Below, piece after piece: positions 1 through 9,200 of a stretch of DNA of 54,061 nt. The first letter of the stretch is position 1. The number at the start of each line of letters is the position of its first letter. The DNA lies in NCBI GenBank assembly GCA_003602605.1, contig QQRW01000038.1, forward strand, positions 1-54,061, given 5' to 3'. Position numbers and translations under genes: made by a program. The notes below the pieces were generated by a model. That model ran no database searches. It saw only the letters and a list, made by a program, of their open reading frames with translations, and was not told the origin of the DNA. Origin of the DNA: Candidatus Poseidoniales archaeon. Its GTDB lineage: Archaea; Thermoplasmatota; Poseidoniia; Poseidoniales; Poseidoniaceae.

Positions 1-76
1 TGTACCACAGTGCCAGGAGGAAAAGTGAGGCGAAGCCCTAAGAAGAGCGAAGGTTGCCCATAATCTGAGGGTCACT

Positions 77-1483
77 ATGTCTCGTTCAATCTACGCTTTT
101 TCACTCATCGCCCTCATGCTCATGGCACCGTTGTCCGGTTGCTTTGGAGAAAACGAAGCTGAACCACAAGACGCAAGTGAAGTGCTGTACATCGACTTTG
201 CGCCAGCCGGAGACAAGTCGCTCCGGAGCGGTGAGTGGCACACCTTTACCCTTGAAGGCGAGGGAACACGATTGGTCGTTCCCGAGGATGTGTTGCTTTT
301 CGTCAACGACAGTGTCGTACCGCTTGGCGTGATTCAAGTTCAGAATGCAGATATGCTCAACGGCAAAATCCTCACAACACCTTATGTGACATCGACCACG
401 CTTACAGTCGTTTACTCCGATGGAACGGGATCGACAATCGACCTTGAAGTCGAGGACGGGACTCCGATCGTCAATGGGGAAGACTGGTTCCAAAAAATGG
501 ATTTCATCCTGTCCGTTTGTTCTGATTCAAGTCAGTGTGGCGGCTATGTCAACCGATGGATGGGGTCACCGAATCCAGCATTTGAGCGTGCAGCGAGCTA
601 TTTCCATGGGCATTTCGAAGGATTGGGCTACGAAGCAAACATCATGCGAGTGACCGACCATCTCAACCCCACAGAACCCGAATCTCTCAACATCATTGCG
701 TGGAAAGACGGCCGCAGCAACGACTGCGTTCAAGGCATGGGGGCACACATGGACATTGCACCACCTGGCGGACCACCCGGAGGCGGTACATACGAAGGTG
801 CTTACGACAACAACGCTGGCACCGTTTCAATGATGTTGTTCGCTCGAGCATTCATCGATATCGAATTTGAATGCGATACATTCCTTGCTCTTTGGTCTTC
901 AGAAGAAGAAGGATTGCGTGGTTCCAACGCCTTTGCGAACAACGATTGTGATTACTGCCTACCAAAGGACAAGGAGCTTCGTTTTTACATCAACATGGAC
1001 ATGATGGGAATATCATGGCCCGCAATGAAAGACACGGGCGAACCATTTCCCTACCATGCTTGGTCCGGACCTGACTTCGATCCTGAAGTCGACGATGTAG
1101 AGATTACTGCCGTGATGGACCATGTCCATCGCAACATACTCAAGGCTCCAATGAATCTAAGCATTGACGGCACCTATGGAGCAGGTTGTGACCAACATTG
1201 GGATGAACATGAGGACCGAGTATTCGATGTTCACGAAGACACCTTCGGACGCTCAGACCACGTCACCTTCCGAGATCTAGGGGCTCAAACAATATTCCAC
1301 CTTGGTGCGTACGATGAGGACTACAGCGCCTACCATTCACCCAGCGACACACTCGACAACATGGTCGAGGTGGTTGGAGGACAAGAAGAACTTGAAAAGT
1401 CGATTGAATTTGTGATGTGGGCGGCAATGCTTGAGTTCATTATTGCCGACCAAACGCCAGAAATCCGAAACGTCGATGTTTGA
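77..1483 (+). CDS. Secreted M28-family zinc metallopeptidase (lipoprotein)
   Basis: This is a putative extracellular aminopeptidase of the M28 (Zn-dependent exopeptidase) family, probably lipid-anchored on the outer face of the cell membrane. The N-terminus has a short hydrophobic segment ending in a lipobox-like LSGCFGEN, followed by an acidic linker. The family's metal site is visible in order: H224 in GAHMD, D244 in YDNNAG, the E276-E278 run in SSEEEG, D308 in NMDMMG and H420 in YHSPSD. All expected ligands are therefore present and the enzyme should be active. Extra cysteines (CSDSSQC, DCDYC) suggest disulfides, as expected for a secreted protein. The ATG at 77 follows GAGGGTC. Two small membrane proteins follow on the same strand at 39- and 44-base gaps. 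Peptide scavenging is the expected role for a protein-degrading marine heterotroph; the exact substrate cannot be read from sequence. Confidence 0.88.
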   Translation: MSRSIYAFSLIALMLMAPLSGCFGENEAEPQDASEVLYIDFAPAGDKSLRSGEWHTFTLEGEGTRLVVPEDVLLFVNDSVVPLGVIQVQNADMLNGKILTTPYVTSTTLTVVYSDGTGSTIDLEVEDGTPIVNGEDWFQKMDFILSVCSDSSQCGGYVNRWMGSPNPAFERAASYFHGHFEGLGYEANIMRVTDHLNPTEPESLNIIAWKDGRSNDCVQGMGAHMDIAPPGGPPGGGTYEGAYDNNAGTVSMMLFARAFIDIEFECDTFLALWSSEEEGLRGSNAFANNDCDYCLPKDKELRFYINMDMMGISWPAMKDTGEPFPYHAWSGPDFDPEVDDVEITAVMDHVHRNILKAPMNLSIDGTYGAGCDQHWDEHEDRVFDVHEDTFGRSDHVTFRDLGAQTIFHLGAYDEDYSAYHSPSDTLDNMVEVVGGQEELEKSIEFVMWAAMLEFIIADQTPEIRNVDV

Positions 1484-1522
1484 AGGCAGTACGCTTTTAT
1501 CTACGCTCAAAGACCCTAAAGC

Positions 1523-2032
1523 ATGGAAAACGATGAGCCAGCACATACATTTCCTGCTTCGGAAAGATTTGGTGCAGGTTTCACTGGCCTATTCCTCATG
1601 TGTTTTGGGACGCCGTTCACTCTCGTACCGCTCTTCATTTTGCCCGATATTATGTCCTACAACAGTACAGGCCCAACCCTATTTGCATTGTGTTTTACAA
1701 TCCCATTTGTAATCGCCGGATTAGCAGTTCAGTATGCCGGTTTTGTTTCGCTACAACTTGCCTTGTTTCCAAACAGTGAAAAAGCACTCAAAGCCATGCG
1801 TAGGTCCAGCATACTCGGCAACGACACCCGTACAAGAAATTCGAGCAAGGACTATTTTTCTTCAAAGTCACCGGCAGAGCTGAGGAACGAGATTCGCGAA
1901 AAAGAGATGGCGCAAAAGAAATCTGTCTTCGTCACCCCACCTTCAACCGACCGAGCCGAGCCAATAATCACAAACGAAGTCGAAGAACAAAGCAACAACT
2001 TCTGGGATAATGTAGAGGTTGAAACCTCTTAG
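1523..2032 (+). CDS. Hypothetical membrane protein, two TM segments
   Basis: I do not recognise a family. The 169-residue product has a short polar N-terminus, then two hydrophobic segments at roughly residues 18-45 and 50-80, which look like a transmembrane hairpin. A charged, probably disordered cytoplasmic tail rich in Ser, Lys and Glu follows (for example KSPAELRNEIREKEM). No clear ribosome binding site precedes the ATG at 1523. It starts 39 bases after the M28 peptidase and is followed 44 bases later by another small membrane protein, so the three may be cotranscribed. The overlapping 93-residue frame starting at 1431 is a shadow. Confidence 0.6.
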   Translation: MENDEPAHTFPASERFGAGFTGLFLMCFGTPFTLVPLFILPDIMSYNSTGPTLFALCFTIPFVIAGLAVQYAGFVSLQLALFPNSEKALKAMRRSSILGNDTRTRNSSKDYFSSKSPAELRNEIREKEMAQKKSVFVTPPSTDRAEPIITNEVEEQSNNFWDNVEVETS

Positions 2033-2076
2033 GCATCATACACCCTTTCAAAAGGGAAACAAGATGACTAACCGAT

Positions 2077-2529
2077 ATGACTGAGGTTGCGGATGCTACT
2101 GTTTCACAGCAAAACCCAGTGAGGGTTTTGTGGAAGTACATCGCTGGCTCAACGATTGTTGCATCACTGTGCTGCCTACCTTCTGTGGTGTTGGTGATGT
2201 TCGGGTTAGCCACAGTTTCGACGGGCGCAGCATTGTCCGACACCCTGTATTGGGGTGGAGAAGGATTTGGCTGGTTTAGAGGAACAATGCTCCTCATCGC
2301 CTTAACATGCGTTGTTACTGGACTTGTGTTCTATTTTCGAAACCAAGGAATATGCACACTTGACCAAGCAAAACGTGAGCGCCGTAAAATAATCAATACT
2401 TCACTGATTGTTCTTTCCTCGACGTATGTGATCTACCTGCTGTTCAATTATGTATTCCTCACCGAACTGGGTATTGCAGTGGGCCTGCCTTGGGAATCGA
2501 GCCGTGATTCATACATGTTCTGGAAGTAG
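2077..2529 (+). CDS. Hypothetical membrane protein, four TM segments
   Basis: A 150-residue membrane protein with about four hydrophobic stretches, at roughly residues 18-45, 66-87, 105-123 and the end of the same hydrophobic block near 125-135. A Cys-Cys-Leu-Pro motif lies in the first segment. Paired membrane cysteines occur in mercuric transporters such as MerT, but the remaining sequence does not let me assign that family, so this is only a resemblance. The basic loop QAKRERRK lies between segments 2 and 3. Its stop codon ends at 2529 and directly abuts the last base of the convergent phosphopantetheinyl transferase gene at 2530, so there is no intergenic space. Confidence 0.55.
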   Translation: MTEVADATVSQQNPVRVLWKYIAGSTIVASLCCLPSVVLVMFGLATVSTGAALSDTLYWGGEGFGWFRGTMLLIALTCVVTGLVFYFRNQGICTLDQAKRERRKIINTSLIVLSSTYVIYLLFNYVFLTELGIAVGLPWESSRDSYMFWK

Positions 2530-3288
2530 TCAAGCACGGCCAAGCGTCGTCTTGCAACCAATGCCCCACTCCTGCTCTTGCATTGCCTTTCTGGTCGCAT
2601 CAAGTAAATCGTCCTCTGCCGTTCTCATAATGACGGATTCATGACGCCAAGCCAGCGAGATATTAACGAGATGAAAATCCCAATTTTGCAATTGGATTTT
2701 TGAATTACCAATTGAAATATTCACAATTGATTCTTCAATTGGAATTACGATTTTTCGAGGATTGAGATGCATACCAAGTTGCATTGCTTTTTGCACCGAT
2801 TCCTTCGAAGTCCAAAGGCGAATTGCGTATTCGGGATGGTTGTTCAACCATTCCAATTCCTCGCCCTTCGCCATCATATCAAATGCATTTGCAGCAATAC
2901 CGCGTACAGCAGATTCAGCGTCAATGCCAACAGACCACCCATGTTCGATGACCGCCACATACGCCCAACCTTCAGAATGCCCAATACTGATTGAAGGCAA
3001 CGCCGTGTTCAGCCAAAGGCCTGGAAGGTAAGCAAGCGTTGGAGCTCGATGTTCAGTTCGTCGAACTTCCAGCATCGACGGCTCTAAGCCCCACAAAGTG
3101 AGGGCTTTCGCCAACAGCCAACGGCCGCTTAAATGCTCGTCACGTCGCTTTTCGATTGCAAACGTCGCCACTTCATCAGCAGAAGCCAATGTGACCTCCC
3201 CGAATTCACGCGGCTCAACTGGACAACGAAAACACATTGCACGCACGGGCAATGGATGCGGAGGAACAATCTCCTCAAACGAACTCAT
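2530..3288 (-). CDS. 4'-phosphopantetheinyl transferase (Sfp-type)
   Basis: This enzyme transfers the 4'-phosphopantetheine arm of coenzyme A to carrier proteins, and here it most likely activates the ACP domains of the adjacent megasynthase. The Sfp/AcpT-family motifs are visible: VGIDAES in the Mg2+/CoA-binding core and, about 40 residues later, WTSKESVQKA with the catalytic KES. The length (252 residues) fits the two-lobed Sfp type rather than the short AcpS type. I chose the ATG at 3288 because GGTGATGAC lies directly in front of it; the longer frame from 3315 would overlap the megasynthase. The gap to the megasynthase stop codon is four bases, so the two are cotranscribed and probably translationally coupled. 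It is the last gene of the fabI-PKS-PPTase operon. A dedicated PPTase beside the synthase argues that the ACPs are really modified. Confidence 0.87.
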   Translation of the reverse strand: MSSFEEIVPPHPLPVRAMCFRCPVEPREFGEVTLASADEVATFAIEKRRDEHLSGRWLLAKALTLWGLEPSMLEVRRTEHRAPTLAYLPGLWLNTALPSISIGHSEGWAYVAVIEHGWSVGIDAESAVRGIAANAFDMMAKGEELEWLNNHPEYAIRLWTSKESVQKAMQLGMHLNPRKIVIPIEESIVNISIGNSKIQLQNWDFHLVNISLAWRHESVIMRTAEDDLLDATRKAMQEQEWGIGCKTTLGRA

Positions 3289-3292
3289 GTCA

Positions 3293-6200
3293 TCACCTGT
3301 CGAGAGTGAACGCATCTTCCTGTGCCACTGGAGCCATGCTCTTCAAACGAAGGCCTTTGAGTGCGAGAACCGGTGCATCATCATCACCAACAATTACAAC
3401 ATCGTGAACGGTGATGCCAGCGTCTTCAACAGCGATGCGAAGACTGCGCATTCGTAGGACTTCGTCTCGCTCCGGAACACGGAGCATGGAAGACCATTCA
3501 ATTCCGACTGGAAGCGAAGAGAAGCCCTCTGACTCCATAGCAACAAGGCCTGCATTTTGGAATCCAGCTTCGATAAGCATTGGAAGTGCTTCGAGCAGAA
3601 CGGTTTCGCCCTGAGATTCGAGAGCGAATTGATCAAGCAGTGGCAGTTGATGACGCATCAGCGCAATACCGTCAGCACCAGGAGTTTGTTCATCACCGAT
3701 ACCTCGCAATACGCCGCCATGAGATTGGAAACGGGGGCCGTGGAAGTAGCGCCGATAGATGAACGACGGTAACTCCGCCAATTCACCGTGAGCGGGCGTT
3801 CCAAGTTGCGGGAGAGACTCAACTTCCTTTTGCAAAAATGGTCCAAGATCATCTCGACTTTCGACAACACGAACCACTGCCTTGTGGTGTTCTCGTTCCC
3901 CGAATACCTCTCCCTTCGAATTGCTTAAATCAGAGACTAAACGGCAAGAAATCCAACTCATTTCACCATCGCTACGTATTAAATCAGCATGGACTCGAAC
4001 AGTCAAATCACCTTTCAGTAACTTCACAGGAAGGCCAAAAGAGACTTCTTCAAAACCAGCAAGGCAGGCTGAAGGCCTCAGCAAGAGAGCATTCTCAGCA
4101 AACATTTCCATTGCCATGACGCCGGGATGATACGGCACGCCTTCGATGGAATGGTCCGATAAGAACGGATGATCGGCAACAGAAAGCGTGGATTGAGTAA
4201 CCAACGACTGGCGTTCATCGACAGAGAGAACTTTGTCAATGAATGGGAATCGATACGGATCCGCAATAATGCTCGCCATTTCTGCAGGGAGACGAAGTGG
4301 AGCTTCTCTAAAAGCATCGAAAGCATCCATAGTTCCAAGGTTGCCACATCCTAAAACACGGCGCTTTCCACCTTGGAGAGCCTCGCCAACAAAGATTTCA
4401 ACGCCCTTCTCCACAGATATTGTATCGATTCCAGCAGCGTCGAACACCGCCTGGAATGAACCACGTGTAGCCATTCCGACATCACGCCATCCAGTCCATG
4501 CCACCGCCACAGCACGGCAAGTACCGCTCGCCGTTAAGCGAGCCATTTCAGCGTCTAAAATGCTGTTTGCAGCCGAATAATCTGTCTGACCATTATTTCC
4601 AAACCGTCCAGAAACACTGGTGAAGCACGAAGCAAAGCGTAATTCGCCTCCCGATGATTCAACGGCCCCCAACAACGATTGCCAGCCGTCAACCTTGACG
4701 CGTACAACCTTGTCAAAGACATTGTAATCTTTCGCAGCTACGAGTTTCGAATCTTCCAACCCTGCTCCATGTACAATTCCAGTAATTGGACGGCCCAGAG
4801 TAGTACCCAACTCTCGAAGGCCATCGGCGTCCATAACATCAACCGAATGGTATGATGCGTTGTTGCCCGTTTCTTCAATCGTTTTGATGGTGATGTAAAC
4901 ATCACGGCTGCGAGAGAATTTTTGCCATGCAGTATTCCACTGTACCATCGTAATTTTTCCAGATTCGCTGGCATCAATCAGTTCTTGACGGAGGGAATTC
5001 TTTCGCTCGGTAAGTTGAGCATCCGACCATTCGACCCAGTCTTTGGTTTCTTCAATAAGCGAGGAGCGACCGAGCAGAGCAAAGTGCGCACCCGAATTAA
5101 GCGAATGACATGCTACGCCGATTATCGATGCTGCCGTCACTCCCGAACCGCCTCCGGATACAATCCAAGTGTCGTCCGACTGCAGTGGAGTAGTTTCTGC
5201 TTCAAGATCTTCGGCAAAGGCCACCAATGCCCAACGACGACCGTCTCTGTCAATTCCGATTTCGACTTCACCACCAATTTCAAACAAGTCTGCAGCGATG
5301 GTTTGTGCTGCTTGTTCGGCATCAAGAATCAGTTCGGGGTGCATATCCAATGCGCGCATTCGCAAGTGGGTTTGCTCAAAGAAGTAGGACTTTGTAACTC
5401 CTGAAGCTGCGCATTGTACGGAATTAAACCGCTCTCCAATGTTACCATGTCGGCCATCTAGTGCTGTCACCGATGCAACCAATCCGTCTTCTCGTCCTGC
5501 AAATTGAGCGTCGAGGCCTTGCAGCAATGAGAAATATCCGTGAGCAGACAATGCAATTTGCGAGGAAGGAAGCGTGTCGTCATTCCATGCCGCTCCTGCG
5601 AGTTTGAGCGGAGCCATGTGAACCAGTCCAGCGACGTTCAGCTGGCGAAGTTCCTTGCATACCTCAGCCATATGCTCGGGATTTGCCGGGTCTGCTCGGA
5701 AAACGGTACGGTCGTCCTCTTCATGGGACGACATATCGCGGATTTCACTTTCAAATCCAACTCGAACCGCCTTCATTCCTTTCGCTTCAACCAGTTTGCA
5801 GAATGCCTCAGCAATGCCCCAGCCGTCATCGGTAACAACCAGTGTTCCGTCGAGAGAAATTGGGGAATTACTTCCTACGCACTCTTCCACTTCGACTTGC
5901 CATCGACGGCAGTTCTCTTGCCGTTCGACAGGCACTGGAACCGGTGAAGCAACTGGTGCAGGAACAACCACAGGCGCCTCAACAACAGGCGGGGTCACAA
6001 CTGCTACGGCTCCACCTTTCATGCGTTGAATGTAAGCGGTGAAATGGTTCAGTGTAGGGTGGTCGGAAAGAACGAACTCTTCATCGATTGGTAATTCGAA
6101 GATATCTCTCACATCAGCCATAATCTCGGCTTGTTTCACCGTATCAATACCAAGTTCACCCTCAAGGTCTTGGTCCATTTCAATGAAATCATCAGGGTAT

Positions 6201-9200
6201 CCAGTATGGCGGACCACCACTTCAATCAGCCGTTCTTGTATCGAAGAATCGGTAACAGGAGGCAACGTTGGAGCGGGTGGGACGGATGCTGGTGTTGGCG
6301 CAGGAACAGCGACTGTAGGCGTCGAGGTTGGACTCGGGACCGGTAGTGAAACCATCGAACCACCTTGCATTCTTTGGATGTAACCAATCATGTGATTCAA
6401 TGTAGGATAATCTGAAAGAACGAACTCTTCATCGATTGGTAAGGAGAAACGGTCGCGAATATCAGCCATGATTTCGGCTTGCTTTACCGTATCAATGCCT
6501 AACTCACCCTCAAGGTCTTGATCCAACTCAATGAAGTCGCTTGGATAGCCAGTGTGCTGAACGACGACCTCAACAACAATCGAGGTAAGGTCTGAATCGT
6601 CCACCCGCAGTGGGGCAGAAATTGGCTTTGATGGCATTGCAGGCGCAGGAACCGGTGCAGGAGAGGCTACCGATGGTGCAGGAGTTGCTGGGGCCATGGC
6701 CACTGAGGCTCCGCCTTGCATTCTTTGGATGTAGCCAATCATGTGGTTCAATGTAGGATAGTCTGACAGAACGAACTCTTCATCAATCGGCAAGGAGAAT
6801 CTGTCTCGAATCTCCGCCATGATTTCGGCTTGCTTTACCGTATCAATGCCCAATTCCCCTTCGAGGTCTTGGTCCAACTCGACAAAATCAGCAGGGTATC
6901 CTGTGTGGCTGACGACAACGCTGACGACCGTTTCAGTAAGCGATTCATCCGTGACGATGGCCGGTGCTGGAACCGGCGCAGGTGTTGATACAGTCGGTGC
7001 TGCGACCGGCGGTGCTGGAGCGGATACTGGAACGGTCAAAGGCGCCGCTGCAATGCCCGTCGACATCTGTTGAATGTAACCAATCATGTGATTCAATGTA
7101 GGATAATCCGAGAGAACGAACTCTTCATCAATCGGCAAAGAGAATCGGTCACGAATATCAGCCATGATTTCGGCTTGCTTCACCGTATCAATACCCAACT
7201 CGCCCTCAAGGTCTTGGTCCAATTCGACGAAATCAGCCGGATAACCGGTATGGTTCACAACCACTTCGATGACAACAGCAGTCAGATCTGAAGCTGCTGG
7301 AGCAACTGGGGCAGGTACTGGCGCTGGCACAGGTGTTGGCTTTGGCGTTGGAGCAACTGGAGCTGGTGCTGGCTCTGGAGATGCAATTTGTGCTGGTGCC
7401 GGTGCTACCGAGGAAGGTTTTCCTTCCCAAGCGGCTGTAACATCCCATGCATCGCCTTGCACACCGCCGTGAAGGTTTTCTTCACCGTCGACATATGCCA
7501 CGAGTTTGTTATCGAGAATTCGGAGAACGACATCATCGGTTTCAGCAAGTCTCCGCGTCCATGCAAGGAACTTTTGTCCATCAATTCGTTCACCAACAAC
7601 TGGCCATTTACGAACCAGTGATAGAGCCATTTGTGAGCCAAATCCTGCTGCAAAACGTAAACCGTACTTGATATCAGGATAATCCCCGCCGGTTGAGAGA
7701 TTCAAATTTCCAAGTTCTGGATCGGTTTCCTTATGATTGGCTATCGGTGGTATTCGACCTGTCTTCATACCGTGGAACATGCTCGCATCTTCAATACCAA
7801 CACCCATTGGATGTCCAGTGAATCCTTTGGTGTTGGCAATAACCAGACGGTCTGTACTCACACCGAAAGTTTCGCGCAGAGCTCGGACTTCAGATTGCGC
7901 TGAACCACCGCGAGCAGGGGTGTAGGTTTCGTGAGAGAAGAACACAGTACTCGGAGCCATTGCATGCCGGTCAATACCCCACTGCGATTCCATAGAAGTG
8001 ATGAAAGAGTCAACCGTTTGTGCGACGTGTTCAACATCGAGTCTTGTACCATGGAATGCAGAGTTAGCGGTCGTGGAACCGAGCAATTCTGCAATTGGTT
8101 GGACACCACGTTGCATGGCTTCAGAGTGGCGTTCAACAACGAAAGCCGCTGCACCCATGCCGAGCACCAAACCGTTTCGGCGGCGGTCGAACGGCAAAGC
8201 AGCCTCTTCGACAACATTGCCAGTAGCCGCTGCACCGGAGGCAGCAAAGCCTCCCCCAATCCATTCCCAGAGATCTTCGCCAGTCACATCGTCAGCAGAA
8301 ATGATGACAACGCGGTCGACTCTGTCGCTGTTCAACCAGTCTTCAGCAACGCCAAACGCTGCAGTGGTTGATGCACAGGCGAGGTTGATGGTCGTGTTTG
8401 GACCACGAATCCCTGTGTACTGTGCGAATTGTGAATGACCCATATTGAGCGTTTGGAAGAGGTATCGGCGGTCAAATCGCCCTTCGCCGTCATCACCATC
8501 GCTCTTGGCGTGTTTCATTGCCATTTGGAGGCCAGGGAAACAGGAGGCAAACACAATTCCGGTTCGCTCGCGCTGATGTTGAGGAACTTGCCAATTGCGA
8601 ATCAATCGCAAACCACCTTTGCCGATTTGTTCAACCGGAGTGAGGGGTATGGCTGCATCTCGAAGTGCTAAGAGTCCAGAGGCGACTGCCAGTTGGGTTG
8701 TGATGTCCCAAGCAAGAACGACCTTGGCATCGATGCCAAACTCTTCTGCAATGTCAAACGCAGACTTAACACCTGCAAGTTGAGGTATGTCGCCAAACTC
8801 CTTGGCTTGTTCCATGTTGACAGAACCATCTCTACCTTTGATGAGGCGAACGATGTTCTTGTCCAGTAAACGTTGCTTGTATTCATCGCTCACTTCCGAA
8901 ATACATGTCTCGCCGCGCACCAAGCGTTCGAAAGTATCTTCCTCGAACACACGCTCCCCACCAGGTAGGCCAAGAGAGACGCCGGTTACCACATATGGGT
9001 CTGCCTTTCGTCGATCAGTATGTGTCGGAGAAGCCATGGTTTGAGGGCTCGATTGGGTTGTCGGGGCATGCGACATCGAAGTCTGAGGACTCCATGATGT
9101 CGGAAGGGCGGTAATCCATTTTGCAAGATCTGCAGCCGTGGTAATCGTGGAGGTATCGAGTGAAGCATCAACGGCAGCTTCCGATGAAACGGTGTGAAGA

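Noticed and set aside
1-76. A possible gene end or RNA at the window start
   Set aside because: The 76 bases before the M28 gene hold no open frame or RNA fold that I can support.
2043-2056. CCCTTT/AAAGGG hairpin in front of the 2077 gene
   Set aside because: The stem is only 6 bp with a 2-base loop and no U-run or dyad pattern; it is likely to occur by chance.
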